Source of the DNA: Evansella sp041820985
GTDB taxonomy: Bacteria; Bacillota; Bacilli; Bacillales; Salisediminibacteriaceae
Assembly (NCBI RefSeq): GCF_041820985.1
Contig: NZ_JBGUAU010000005.1
Span: 147,125-211,124, forward strand
Length of the DNA stretch: 64,000 nt
Direction: 5' to 3'
In this document: piece after piece, positions 32,816 to 41,822 of the stretch
How positions within the stretch are numbered: the stretch's first letter is position 1
Layout of the letters: the number at the start of each line of letters is the position of its first letter
The notes under the pieces: model-generated
The model's input: only the letters and a program-made list of their open reading frames with translations
The model's database searches: none
What the model was told of the DNA's origin: nothing
Position numbers and translations under genes: made by a program

Positions 32816-33334
32816 ATGACTGTACATATAAAAAAATGCAACATGGAAGATTTACAATTACTTCAAGAAATGAGTATTGAAACATTCAATGATACCTTTA
32901 AAGATCAAAATTCACCTGAAAATATGAAAATCTATTTGGAAAGGGCATTTGACTTAAAACAATTAGAAAAAGAATTATCCAATCCTTCTTCACACTTCTT
33001 TTTCGTCTATTTAAATGACAACGTAGCTGGATATTTAAAGGTCAATATTAATGATGCTCAGTCGGAAGAAATGGGTCATGAATCACTAGAAATTGAGAGA
33101 GTTTATGTAAAGAACGACTTTCAAAAACATGGTCTTGGGAAACATCTGTTACATAAAGCGATGGAACTTGCAATGGATTATAATAAAAAGAATATTTGGC
33201 TAGGTGTATGGGAAAAAAATGAAAATGCCATTTCTTTTTATAAAAAAATGGGGTTTGTCCAAATAGATTCCCACTCTTTTTATATGGGGGACGAAGAACA
33301 AATCGATTTTATAATGACTAAAACGTTCAATTGA
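32816..33334 (+). CDS. GNAT-family N-acetyltransferase
   Basis: A 172-residue GNAT protein. It shows HIKKCNMEDLQLLQEMSIETFNDTFKDQN at the start, FFFVYLNDNVAGYLKVNIND, LEIERVYVKNDFQKHGLGKHLLHKAMELA (the acetyl-CoA loop Q-x2-G-x-G as QKHGLGK near residue 105) and WLGVWEKNENAISFYKKMGFVQIDSHSFYMGDE. The layout resembles PaiA-like polyamine acetyltransferases. The start is set at ATG 32816, eight bases after AAGGAG; an upstream GTG at 32807 overlaps that site. Second gene after the MarR regulator and probably controlled by it. Confidence 0.87.
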   Translation: MTVHIKKCNMEDLQLLQEMSIETFNDTFKDQNSPENMKIYLERAFDLKQLEKELSNPSSHFFFVYLNDNVAGYLKVNINDAQSEEMGHESLEIERVYVKNDFQKHGLGKHLLHKAMELAMDYNKKNIWLGVWEKNENAISFYKKMGFVQIDSHSFYMGDEEQIDFIMTKTFN

Positions 33335-33343
33335 ATTTTATAT

Positions 33344-33772
33344 TCATTCATCAAAAAACTCCATATGGGGTTTTTCTTTTTTATAGTAATCTAATCTATC
33401 TTTTAGAGTACCTGTATGAAATTCAAACTTATGACCATCCGGATCAGTAAAATAGATAGACCGTTTGTCTTTTTCATCTCTTGGACGACCCGATAGTATG
33501 TTCACATTCTGATCCTCTAGTTTACAGTACAAGTTGTCGATTTCAGCTCCTTCCACTGAAAAAGCGATATGTGTATAGGATTCATTTATTTCATTACGGG
33601 GTATATTTTTCTCTACATTAAGAGCAAGCCACATACCATGTAAATCAAAATATGCAGTGTTTCTACCTTTCACTAACAATTTTGCATCAAATACATCCGT
33701 GTAAAACTGGATAGATGTTTCTAAATCAGAAACCGAAAATAAAAAATGATTAAGTCCTGTTATGGCCACCAT
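33344..33772 (-). CDS. fosB: Metallothiol transferase FosB (fosfomycin resistance)
   Basis: A 142-residue member of the vicinal oxygen chelate superfamily that adds bacillithiol (or cysteine) to fosfomycin using a divalent metal. It follows the FosB sequence closely: ITGLNHFLFSVSDLETSIQFYTDVFDAKLLVKGRNTAYFDLHGMWLALNVE, YTHIAFSVEG and the terminal SIYFTDPDGHKFEFHTGTLKDRLDYYKKEKPHMEFFDE. Metal ligands are His9, the His of YTHIAF, and the Glu of KFEFHTG. The start is placed at ATG 33772, behind AGAGG; a GTG six bases upstream is possible. Monocistronic. Common as a chromosomal gene in Bacillaceae. Confidence 0.94.
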   Translation of the reverse strand: MVAITGLNHFLFSVSDLETSIQFYTDVFDAKLLVKGRNTAYFDLHGMWLALNVEKNIPRNEINESYTHIAFSVEGAEIDNLYCKLEDQNVNILSGRPRDEKDKRSIYFTDPDGHKFEFHTGTLKDRLDYYKKEKPHMEFFDE

Positions 33773-33834
33773 TCTCACCTCTAATTTACAATTTGTTCCG
33801 ATATTATTACTTCTTCCACTTAGTAAGTTCCTAC

Positions 33835-34288
33835 CTATTTTAACTCCAAATAATGAGTTGAATTAGGATAATGACTAGACTTTAGAAATCCAAATGTAGA
33901 ATAAAATCGAGCACCTTGTTCCGTATCTGTATGAAGTACAAGCACTTTAAATTGCTTTTTTGCATTTTGAATTATTTTTTTCAACAAGAGACTTCCTAAT
34001 CCTTCCCTCCGATACTCTTTACAAACATAAAACCTTTTTACTCTTCCTTACATACGTCTCGTTTGAGTATGGATCTAGATTAACTCCACCAATTGCAATA
34101 ATTTTTCCTTTATCGTTCAAAATAGCAAATAAAGCCTCTCCCAAATGGTTAAATGTGTTAGTGCCACTTTTATAATCATCTAGTAATCTTTCTACAAAAC
34201 GAAAACCCTCTTCTTTGCTTTGCTTGACTATACAATCCAAATCAAAATCTAGTAAATTATCTATTTTCATTACTTTATATTCTTGCAT
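33835..34288 (-). pseudogene. Frameshifted GNAT acetyltransferase
   Basis: The frame starting at ATG 34288 (GGAGG 4 nt upstream) encodes the N-terminal half of an acetyltransferase (MQEYKVMKIDNLLDFDLD...ALFAILNDKGKIIAIGGVNLDPYSNETYVR) and then stops at 34019. From about 34041-34050 the adjacent frame continues the fold perfectly: RVKRFYVCKEYRREGLGSLLLKKII, then KQFKVLVLHTDTEQGARFYSTFGF, ending at the TAG 33835-33837. One extra A in an AAGGAAG stretch explains the shift. The reading R-x2-G-x-G (REGLGS) in the second half is the acetyl-CoA motif. It may be a real inactivating mutation or a sequencing error. Upstream and downstream genes are not dependent on it. Confidence 0.8.
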
Positions 34289-34394
34289 ACTTCCTCCAGA
34301 AAAAATACTCATGTCATCCAAAACACCAGTAACATAAAAATAGCGTAAAATTTTTTTATCTTTAGTAAAATTACTCTAACTTTTAACTATCTCT

Positions 34395-36209
34395 TCAATT
34401 ATTCCTTCTTAAATACTCAATAGCGGTTTCTAAATAATCATCTATTCCATCTCGTACAGATTCCATTTTACGTTCAACAAAAACATCTGGCTCAATACCA
34501 ATAATATTTAGTTTGGAGCCGTCTTGGACCAATACTTGCATTCCAGTCCACATCACTTCAAATCCACTAATCAATTTCATTAATTGAATGGTTCCAGTTG
34601 CTCCCGCTGTTGGTTGACCAATCAATGTTCCTAATTCGTAATAATCCACAATATTTAGAATGGTTTCAGGTCTACTCTTTGCTGATGAATCGATTAAGAA
34701 GACAATTTCTCCAGTAATTTTCGGCTCTTTTGGAGTGAGTTCCCACGGTTCAATCTTATCAAATCTAATCTGTTCTTGGTCTGGATATATAGTCTGTAAA
34801 ACATTGAATTGATGGGAGACAACAGGTTGATCAATGATATATTCCAAAAGATAACGAATGTTAAAATCATATGGATAGCCTCTCATATCAAAAATGATCC
34901 CTCTAGCTTCACGCATTTCTTCTAAATAGTGCTTTGCCTGATCAACATACACCGCTCCAGTTAGATTTACATAAAAAATATCTTCATCAACATAATAAAA
35001 ATTTCGAGATCTATTATATTCATCTCCCCTATACTCTTGCGTAAAGCGGGGAGAAATCGCAACTGAAAATTGTTCGTCGTTTCGGTCAAATGTTAGTTCT
35101 GCTGGCTTAGAAGTATGATTTCTCAATAATTCATTTAAGGAATAATATTTTTTCCATTGCACTGATCCAGATATCATATTTTCATATTCGTCGATAATTT
35201 CTGCGATATCTCGATCGTTCTTTTTTAAAAGAATATCCCCCTTTTGAATCTCGTCCAAACCAGAAGCAGTTACAACAAAATCATTAGCAATTCTAGTAAG
35301 GTGAAACGGAAAAAATCTCTCTGAATGTGCTGGATTACGTACATCCATGTGACCGTCTTGTAGTGGTTCTAACATTGTTAGTAAACTTACTCTAAAGTCA
35401 GTAGCATCTACATCAGTTAATGTGGAAGATAATGTATTTATAAGCTGCTTATCCCAATCAACCTGAACAATATCAAAGGCAGGATAAAAATGTTGAAATA
35501 TTGTCCACGTAATTACGGTATCTGCGATTCTGATATTTTCATTGGATAGACTATTATCATATATATTTATTTCTTTAAGTAGCAGCTGTAATTTATCAAA
35601 TTCTTCTAATTGGCTCTCCGAACTACCCAATGTTCTATTTCCATCATGATAGAGGGTAAGGGGGAAAGACACAGTAATATCTTCGTTTATTTTTCGGTTT
35701 ACAACATAATGCGGAGGGATTTCTTCTTCAAAAAGTAGTATCTTCTCATGATCTTCTGAAAAAACTCTTTCGCTAAAATAACCTGGTATTTGTAACCCTA
35801 CACCATAGTGTTTCCAACCAACTATTTTCATTGCTTCGGTTTTATCGGGGAGCTCTGTTTTCTGAATCTTTTCATCTGAAAAAGAAAGTTGTAGAGTAGG
35901 TGCTATAGGCTTAAAAAGTATTTCAAGTTGTTCTTTTAAATCGTGGATATGGGTAATATGTTTTACCTTCTCTATTCCATATAGAAGAAACCGTTCCCAG
36001 TCTAACTCATATGCTTCATCACTTGGATGAAAATAACGGATATATCCATAAAGTTTTGCAAAAGTATAAAGATTTTTAACCATTCTCTCCTCTTCATTCA
36101 AAAGATCATATTCATAGTTTTGATCATCTACACTGCTACAACCATTTAAGATCAAAAAACTTAGCAATAAAAAAAGATATGCTTTTATCCCCCTCTCCAA
36201 TTCGACCAC
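34395..36209 (-). CDS. S41-family peptidase-like lipoprotein
   Basis: A protein of about 600 residues with a lipoprotein signal (lipobox LNGC, Cys24 from the first start). The middle and C-terminal parts match the S41 tail-specific protease group: LEPLQDGHMDVRNP (the DGH motif near 300), a PDZ-like region around DEIQKGDILLKKNDRDIAEII, ARGIIFDMRGYPYDFNIRYLLEYI, then GEIVFLIDSSAKSRPETILNIVDYYELGTLIGQPTAGATG with the likely catalytic Ser in AKSRPE. There is no Lys in the GQPTAGATG stretch, so it would use the tricorn-like rather than the Ser/Lys mechanism. The start is uncertain: GTG 36209 or TTG 36200, the latter being better spaced from GAGGGTGG. Extracellular. Confidence 0.8.
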   Translation of the reverse strand: MVELERGIKAYLFLLLSFLILNGCSSVDDQNYEYDLLNEEERMVKNLYTFAKLYGYIRYFHPSDEAYELDWERFLLYGIEKVKHITHIHDLKEQLEILFKPIAPTLQLSFSDEKIQKTELPDKTEAMKIVGWKHYGVGLQIPGYFSERVFSEDHEKILLFEEEIPPHYVVNRKINEDITVSFPLTLYHDGNRTLGSSESQLEEFDKLQLLLKEINIYDNSLSNENIRIADTVITWTIFQHFYPAFDIVQVDWDKQLINTLSSTLTDVDATDFRVSLLTMLEPLQDGHMDVRNPAHSERFFPFHLTRIANDFVVTASGLDEIQKGDILLKKNDRDIAEIIDEYENMISGSVQWKKYYSLNELLRNHTSKPAELTFDRNDEQFSVAISPRFTQEYRGDEYNRSRNFYYVDEDIFYVNLTGAVYVDQAKHYLEEMREARGIIFDMRGYPYDFNIRYLLEYIIDQPVVSHQFNVLQTIYPDQEQIRFDKIEPWELTPKEPKITGEIVFLIDSSAKSRPETILNIVDYYELGTLIGQPTAGATGTIQLMKLISGFEVMWTGMQVLVQDGSKLNIIGIEPDVFVERKMESVRDGIDDYLETAIEYLRRNN

Positions 36210-36338
36210 CCTCTCTTGTTACCCTCATTGCTATTTAGTTAAGTACAACTATTTACGAAATGAAAACGAACAAGTTTCAAAAAATGAGTAACTCAGTCTT
36301 TACATAGCAGCTGGAAAATAACACCCTTACTTAAATAA

Positions 36339-36370
36339 AAATGACCAATTAGGTGACTAATTGGTCATTT
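36339..36370 (-). terminator. Strong terminator of the NAT unit
   Basis: AAATGACCAATTAG pairs perfectly with CTAATTGGTCATTT around GTGA (14 pairs). In the minus-strand sense it is followed by TTTATTTAAG. It lies about 100 bp downstream of the small membrane protein gene. Confidence 0.88.
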
Positions 36371-36471
36371 ATCAAAATGTATAATTTGAATATTTGCCTA
36401 ATCACGGAAACTTACAAAAAAAGAAAACATCAATTTCGTATGAAGGGGAAGGATAGTTGAATTACCATAAT

Positions 36472-36750
36472 TCAATCAAAGTAGAATAACATTCGTATGC
36501 CCAATTGATAGATTACAATAAAATTAACTAGGATGAAAGCTGGGATAACCACTTTTTGAGCGGACAGCTTCCAATTTTCTCTTGTTAGTGCCCAAGAAAT
36601 CACAAAAAAAGTGCACCAAATGAATCCCGCCATTATTACTAAGCTCCTTAGAACATCTACTATTGTATCTCCTGTATTTCTGGTAGTTACAAGTACGATA
36701 GTAACAAGTATGTAAAGTATAATTAAAGGAACAAGTAATTTAATTTTCAT
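36472..36750 (-). CDS. Small three-helix membrane protein
   Basis: A 92-residue hydrophobic protein with helices at about residues 4-22, 30-54 and 66-88. Not recognised. The start is put at ATG 36750 (MKIKLLVPLI) because GAGGAGGG lies directly upstream; the ATG at 36765 sits in front of that site. The arylamine N-acetyltransferase gene ends at 36767, so the two genes are in one transcript. Confidence 0.6.
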   Translation of the reverse strand: MKIKLLVPLIILYILVTIVLVTTRNTGDTIVDVLRSLVIMAGFIWCTFFVISWALTRENWKLSAQKVVIPAFILVNFIVIYQLGIRMLFYFD

Positions 36751-36766
36751 TATTTCCCTCCTCATT

Positions 36767-37597
36767 TTACTGAAATATGTCTACATCTAATATCTTTAAT
36801 ACTTCCATTGCTTCTTTTATTGGTAGCTTCGGAAACTTATACTCTTCTGATAGCACATCTCTCATCTCCTCTATTGATGATAAAGTTATGACATTTGTTT
36901 CACCAGAAGAGTAGCGAATGCTGAATTTGTTATTTACTAATGAAAGACTTCTCTGTTTACTAGTTTGATATAAATGACACCTTAAAATAGACATAAAAGG
37001 TGCATTAGGGATATTTGTTTTTTCAATCACTTCTCGAAAATCAGCTACTTTAGCTTCTTTTCTCGAATAAAAGTGCCATGGTTGACCGTTTTGTTTGCCA
37101 TTTATGTATCGCACATATTTATACCTTTTCCTTTTTTGATTTATTGGCAAAAGGTATACTTCATCCTTACCAAATTGAGATACATTTCCACTATCATTCT
37201 CAAAAGAGACTGGTTCAAAGAATGGAGCAGTAGCGCCACAGTCTACATAATATCGTTCTTTATCCAGTTTAACTATAATCCCCATGTGTTGATTGCCGAG
37301 CATCACATGATAACAATCAAAACCTAACTCTTTCAACAAAATCATTAAGTTAGAGTTTATAACATAGCATGTTCCTCCAAAATGATATTTGCTATAATTT
37401 TCAGTAAATAATTTAAATGAAGGCATACGAAGATTATCGGTACAATCTCTGAAAAATAATAGTTTGCTAATATTCTCAAATGGAAAAGTATTTAAATGAG
37501 CATGGCAAATCTTTTGCAAAAATTGTAATGAAGGTTTCTCAGGTTGTAAATGAAGAATATTCAAATATGATAGTACGCTATCGGTTCTATATGTCAT
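36767..37597 (-). CDS. Arylamine N-acetyltransferase
   Basis: A 276-residue cysteine-dependent acetyltransferase (NAT family) using acetyl-CoA to acetylate aromatic amines or hydrazines. The triad is visible as Cys77 (FGGTCYVIN; the usual R in RGGxC is F here), His104 and Asp119 with the correct spacing of 15 residues between His and Asp (QHMGIIV...YYVDCGA). The N-terminal domain starts YLNILHLQPEKPSLQFLQKICHAHLNTFPFENIS as in other NATs. Cytosolic. It leads a two-gene unit with the small membrane protein. Replacement of the canonical Arg before GGxC is mildly unusual and may alter substrate range. Confidence 0.88.
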   Translation of the reverse strand: MTYRTDSVLSYLNILHLQPEKPSLQFLQKICHAHLNTFPFENISKLLFFRDCTDNLRMPSFKLFTENYSKYHFGGTCYVINSNLMILLKELGFDCYHVMLGNQHMGIIVKLDKERYYVDCGATAPFFEPVSFENDSGNVSQFGKDEVYLLPINQKRKRYKYVRYINGKQNGQPWHFYSRKEAKVADFREVIEKTNIPNAPFMSILRCHLYQTSKQRSLSLVNNKFSIRYSSGETNVITLSSIEEMRDVLSEEYKFPKLPIKEAMEVLKILDVDIFQ

Positions 37598-37717
37598 GTT
37601 CCCTCCAACAAAATAATATTAACCATATTATACCATTATTTCCCTTATAATACTTTCAAAAAAAAAGAAAAGATTGAATTGAAGAATAGCTAGTCTATTT
37701 CGTTTGTTTTTTTATGT

Positions 37718-37756
37718 GAAATGAGACCAGTTCACTTAAGAAAAGGTCTCGTTAAT
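37718..37756 (-). terminator. Possible terminator of the SDR gene
   Basis: On the minus strand GAGACC pairs with GGTCTC across a 16-nt loop, followed by ATTTC. Stem and T-run are modest. Confidence 0.5.
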
Positions 37757-37821
37757 CATTAACTGTTAATTCTTTATTTTCCTTACCAATATGGAACTCT
37801 TAAAACAACTTGTCTCCACGT

Positions 37822-38892
37822 CTAACTCATAACCATCTCTCTCTGATTTAGATACCCTTCTACAATTCTCAAAAGCATTGCTTTATCCATCTGAAGTTCC
37901 TCTTCATTAGCATGCGATAATAATTCCTTTGTATTCTCATCGCGGAAGGTAATTGTTCGATTTAAATAATCTTTGAAAACATCTAATTGATGATTAACCT
38001 TTACTTCTAGTTTTGATAATGTATGTTCATCTTCAACGGATATTAAGTGAAGTGAGTCAAACTCGAATACTTCCTTTATTGTATTCAACACAAGCTCGTT
38101 CGTTGGTGGGTGTGGGTTCGTTAAATGATATATTGTATTTTTCTTACCACAACTAAGCCCTAATACAAGGAGCTTTGTAACATAATCCACAGGAACGATA
38201 TGAGATGTTGTTGATTTATCCATCACCAATCGATATACACTTTCTCCAGCCTCACTTACTTTTGAATCTATCTTCTTTAAAAGCTCCACTGCTCGAAGCA
38301 CTCCATATAGACCAAAGTTTGTATCTGCTTCCCCAGTTTCTGAATCTCCAATTATAATACCTGGTCGCATAATCGTCACATCGAATACATCTTTGTAAGA
38401 CATAACAAGATGCTCCCCGTGACACTTACTTTCTTCATATGCATTTACAAACTTCGTTGACTCCAAAGGATATAATTGCTCGAGTCCAGTGTTTTGTTCC
38501 CCTAATGTATAAGCTGTACTCACGTGTATAAACTTATTAACTCCAAGGAATTTGGAAGTTTCAAGTACGTTCCTAGTACCTTCTACATTCACATGAAATA
38601 GATTCTCTCGATCAGATGGATCAAAGGATAAATACGCAGCACTATGGTACACAACATCAATCTTCCCTACTAATTCTGTAAGCTCCCCTGTATTTAAACC
38701 TAGATTATCTAAAGCTATGTCACCTTCTATTATTTTTACAAGTCTCTTTTGCTCACCTTGAAAACAGTGAAGAAGCTTTTCTATCTTTTTTGGGTTTCGT
38801 GCAAGGACATACACAACGTGCTGTTTCTGTACTATTTTTTTCACAAGAGTTGATCCAACGAAGCCCGTACCGCCTGTAACTAAGATATTCAC
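37822..38892 (-). CDS. Extended SDR / NAD-binding (male-sterility-like) oxidoreductase
   Basis: A 356-residue Rossmann-fold protein: GGTGFVGSTL at residues 7-16, VYHSAAYLSFD near 86, HVSTAYTLGEQ near 124 and the catalytic YEESKCHGE (Tyr-x3-Lys) near 152, followed by VTIMRPGIIIGD. Most similar to the NAD-binding domain found in thioester reductases and fatty acyl-CoA reductases and to related NAD-dependent epimerases. The substrate is unknown; a lipid or thioester role is possible. Cytosolic, monocistronic, divergent from the TraB-like gene. Confidence 0.82.
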   Translation of the reverse strand: MNILVTGGTGFVGSTLVKKIVQKQHVVYVLARNPKKIEKLLHCFQGEQKRLVKIIEGDIALDNLGLNTGELTELVGKIDVVYHSAAYLSFDPSDRENLFHVNVEGTRNVLETSKFLGVNKFIHVSTAYTLGEQNTGLEQLYPLESTKFVNAYEESKCHGEHLVMSYKDVFDVTIMRPGIIIGDSETGEADTNFGLYGVLRAVELLKKIDSKVSEAGESVYRLVMDKSTTSHIVPVDYVTKLLVLGLSCGKKNTIYHLTNPHPPTNELVLNTIKEVFEFDSLHLISVEDEHTLSKLEVKVNHQLDVFKDYLNRTITFRDENTKELLSHANEEELQMDKAMLLRIVEGYLNQREMVMS

Positions 38893-39068
38893 AAAAAAAC
38901 AATCCCCTCATGATGATATTCTCTTTTACTAGTATAGCATTTTCCTATTCGCGGTTCTTGTGTTTCGAAATAATAACAAAAATTAGTATCTTCCTATGAT
39001 TCTAATAAGCATCTATACTTTATATAATTAAGATAGACAAGTTTATATTAAGTGAAAGGGGGATTGTG

Positions 39069-40061
39069 ATGCAAAAGTTTGTAACCTTCGTAATGTTCGT
39101 GTTACTGATGTTTACTGCTGCATGTGAGCAAGGAGGAAATGCACATGGTGGTAAAAATGAGGGAAGTCCTGGGAATTCTAGCAATGACAGTTCAAACGAT
39201 GTACAACCTGACACGCCACTTAATAATTCACAAGGGTTTCTTTGGAAAATAACAGAAGAAAATAACACCGTGTATCTACTCGGTTCCATTCATGCAGGAA
39301 ATGATGCTTTGTATCCCATTCGCCAAGAGATAATAGACGCTTTTGAACAGTCTGACTATATCGTATTTGAAATCGATGTAACTGAACCTTTTTCTGATGA
39401 GTATTTCGAACAATTTCAGGAAGTGACTCGCTTTCCAGAAAGTACTTCTCTACTAGACACTCTTCCCCATGAGCTATATGAGAAATTAGACACTGCACTT
39501 GATAAATATGAAGAACTTCTTCTCCAATATGGATGGAGGAAAGATGATATAGATGAGTACAAGCCATGGTTTTTATGGATGGTGTTAGAAGAAATGCATT
39601 TCGCATATTTAGACTACGATTATGATTTTGGAATCGAATCTTTTTTTCTTGATAACTTACGAGACAATATGGGAATACTAGGTTTAGAATTAACGCTGTC
39701 AAGGTATAGAGCATTGAATAATTTCTCCTTAGACGTTCAAACCTATCTCTTAGAAAAAACAGTGGATAGTATTTTAGAAGAAAAAGATGATCTCGCTGGT
39801 TTACTAGAGATCTGGAGAGCCGGAGATTTAGTTTCGCTGGAAAACTATGCTGCCAATGTTACTACCTCTCGTGAAAGTAGCGAGTTTTATTCTGTTATGT
39901 TAGAGGAAAGAAACATATCCATGACCGATCAAATTGACCAACTTCTACAAGATCAGAGTGGAAATACGTACTTCATCGTTGTCGGTGCTCTCCACTTTGT
40001 AGGTGATTCAGCAATTTCAAAGCTATTGACGGAAAAAGGGTATGAGGTCGTGAGGTATTAA
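39069..40061 (+). CDS. TraB/GumN-family lipoprotein
   Basis: A protein of 330 residues with a lipoprotein-type signal (FTAACE, Cys19) and a Gly/Ser/Asn-rich linker of about 40 residues, then a TraB/PrgY/GumN domain: FLWKITEENNTVYLLGSIHAGNDALYPI with the SIHAG metal motif and the terminal YFIVVGALHFVGDSAISKLLTEKGYEVVRY with GALHFVG. The family is thought to be metal-dependent peptidase or hydrolase-like. It is anchored outside the cell. The start may be GTG 39066 or ATG 39069, both behind AAAGGGGG. Confidence 0.85.
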   Translation: MQKFVTFVMFVLLMFTAACEQGGNAHGGKNEGSPGNSSNDSSNDVQPDTPLNNSQGFLWKITEENNTVYLLGSIHAGNDALYPIRQEIIDAFEQSDYIVFEIDVTEPFSDEYFEQFQEVTRFPESTSLLDTLPHELYEKLDTALDKYEELLLQYGWRKDDIDEYKPWFLWMVLEEMHFAYLDYDYDFGIESFFLDNLRDNMGILGLELTLSRYRALNNFSLDVQTYLLEKTVDSILEEKDDLAGLLEIWRAGDLVSLENYAANVTTSRESSEFYSVMLEERNISMTDQIDQLLQDQSGNTYFIVVGALHFVGDSAISKLLTEKGYEVVRY

Positions 40062-40115
40062 CTAGGGGGATTCCCTTAATTGATAACTGTTTTCAGAAAA
40101 AGGTACGTACACATC

Positions 40116-40144
40116 TTTCCACGTTGGAACGAAGGGTATATAAT
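40116..40144 (+). promoter_or_regulatory. Candidate sigma-A promoter of the YpuA-like gene
   Basis: TTTCCA (40116-40121), 17 bp, TATAAT (40139-40144). The -35 matches 4/6 and the -10 matches 6/6, and the -10 ends 34 bp before the start codon. Confidence 0.5.
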
Positions 40145-40178
40145 AGGACTAACTTTATGAAAAAGGAGAATTCTTCAT

Positions 40179-41090
40179 ATGAAAAAAATATCTAGTTTTT
40201 TGATATTTATCTTGTTGATTGGAACGTTTCTATCCCCAATAGTTTTTGCTGATGGGAAAGATGATAATGATGATGTAATAGATGAGCTTCACGGAAAACC
40301 TGTTTTAGTTTTAGGGGAAGCTTTAAGTGAAGCTCAAAGAAACCAAGTTCGTGAGTCTCTGAATGCGACAAACGCAGACCAAGTTGAAGAATATATTGTT
40401 ACAGGACAAGATTTACAGAATTTTATTGGTGGTAATCCAAATTCCAATATGTATTCCTCTGCGAAAGTAACACATAAGGATGCAGGTCATGGTGTGGTTG
40501 TAGAGGTAGTGACACCAGAGAATATCACTCAAGTAACCCGTGAAATGTACGCGAATGCATTGCTGACAGCTGGGGTAGAAAATGCATTAGTAGAAGTAGC
40601 ATCTCCTCTACGAGTTACTGGTCATTCGGCGTTAGTCGGAATTTACAAAGCATTTAATGTGGATGGAGAGTCTCTCGATCAAGACCGAATGGAAGTTGCG
40701 AACCAAGAACTAAATGTAGTAACAGAGCTTGCAGAGGAAGAAGGGATTAGTGCGGATGAAGTAACAGAATTGTTAACGGAAATCAAAAAAGCTATCTCAG
40801 AACTAGATCCTGCGACACGTGAAGAAATTGAGCAAATCATTAATGATCAATTAGAAAGACTTAACTTACAACTTACACAAGAACATCGAGATATGCTAGT
40901 TGATTTATTCGATAGAATGCGTAACCTTAATATTGACTTTGGTCAAGTGACACAACAATTAGAGAGCATTGTAGGCGATCTAAGAGAGAGATTAGGTGGA
41001 ATTACGAACGCAGATACAGAAGGATTATGGAATGGGATTAAAAACTTCTTCCAATCCATTGCAAGTTGGTTCTCAGGTTTGTTTGATTAA
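40179..41090 (+). CDS. ypuA: YpuA-like DUF1002 secreted protein
   Basis: A 303-residue protein with a signal peptide (residues 1-24, cut after VFA). It matches DUF1002: KPVLVLGEALSEAQRNQVRESLNA, EEYIVTGQDLQNFIG, SNMYSSAKVTHKDAGHGVVVEVVTPENITQVTREMYANALLTAGVENALVEVASPLRVTGHSALVGIYKAF, then a helical half. The C-terminal 30 residues (GLWNGIKNFFQSIASWFSGLFD) are amphipathic. B. subtilis YpuA is linked to the cell envelope and its exact role is unknown. The start ATG follows AAAAAGGAG. A long hairpin terminator lies 160 bp downstream. Confidence 0.88.
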   Translation: MKKISSFLIFILLIGTFLSPIVFADGKDDNDDVIDELHGKPVLVLGEALSEAQRNQVRESLNATNADQVEEYIVTGQDLQNFIGGNPNSNMYSSAKVTHKDAGHGVVVEVVTPENITQVTREMYANALLTAGVENALVEVASPLRVTGHSALVGIYKAFNVDGESLDQDRMEVANQELNVVTELAEEEGISADEVTELLTEIKKAISELDPATREEIEQIINDQLERLNLQLTQEHRDMLVDLFDRMRNLNIDFGQVTQQLESIVGDLRERLGGITNADTEGLWNGIKNFFQSIASWFSGLFD

Positions 41091-41252
41091 TACGAAAAAC
41101 GGGATACGCTTGCACATCTGCGAAGAAATATGTTCTTTCAGTTGAAAAGTGCTTTTTACTTTTCTAACTGGAAGTTTAATTTCACAGCAGATAGTGCCTG
41201 CAGCTAGAGAACTTTTAAAGTCAAAAATGTTATACTTTCTTACCTTTCAAGC

Positions 41253-41298
41253 AAAATCACATGCGATTTCACATAAGAAATCACATGTGATTTTTTCT
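41253..41298 (+). terminator. Very long hairpin with T-run
   Basis: AAAATCACATGCGATTTC (41253-41270) pairs with GAAATCACATGTGATTTT (41277-41294) over 18 positions with a single mismatch and a 6-nt loop, then TTCTTG. It may end the ypuA transcript, or a separate small transcript, and is also a candidate protein-binding palindrome because the half ATCACATG recurs nearby. Confidence 0.7.
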
Positions 41299-41535
41299 TG
41301 TTATATCAGTGTTTTATTGACAAATAGATGTGAAATCACAAAGTAATTCACAGCCCTATCACATGGGTGGAAATCAATATATACTTCATGTGATTGTGAG
41401 GTGATTAGCCATGCGAATTCTAATATGAAAGGGAAGGACCTGGATTTTATAAAAAAGTAAATGAAAGGATATTATTAGAATCTTTCAAGCGATGTAATGA
41501 AAGAAACGAGGAGAAATGCTCAAAAGAATAAATAA

Positions 41536-41721
41536 ACGGAGAATTTCCACTTATTTAATAAGTGGTAGGGAAAATAATCTGAATAGAAGAAGAAATTCCG
41601 CTTATTGACTCAAATCGATTTAAAAAGGGGGAATTTTCTTTGCATAGGCGGAAAAACTCCACTTATTTGCCACGAAATTAGGTGAATTTTGATTTTTTAC
41701 CGGAAATTCTCCGCTTATCAT
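41536..41721. repeat. Four degenerate copies of a GGAAA/TCC(A/G)CTTAT repeat
   Basis: CC(A/G)CTTAT occurs at 41547, 41598, 41659 and 41711, each preceded within about 10 bp by a GGA-rich half and a TTTCC/TTCC centre, making small imperfect palindromes such as CGGAAATTCTCCG. The spacings are 51, 61 and 52 bp. The first copy also contains CCACTTAT-TTA-ATAAGTGG. Confidence 0.65.
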
Positions 41722-41784
41722 ATTTCACTTTCACTGATAAGGATAGGAATACATGGACTTGGCGGTAAGCTAAGTTATTATGAA

Positions 41785-41822
41785 AAGTACAAGGCTCAGT
41801 CTCTGAACTGAGCCTTGTACTT
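41785..41822 (-). terminator. Strong terminator of the VOC gene
   Basis: AAGTACAAGGCTCAGT pairs perfectly with ACTGAGCCTTGTACTT around CTCTGA (16 pairs). In the minus-strand sense it is followed by TTCATAAT. It lies 73 bp downstream of the VOC gene stop. Confidence 0.88.

Noticed and set aside
41149..41346. Small open frame in the repeat-rich stretch after ypuA
   Set aside because: It lies across a strong hairpin and has no ribosome binding site.
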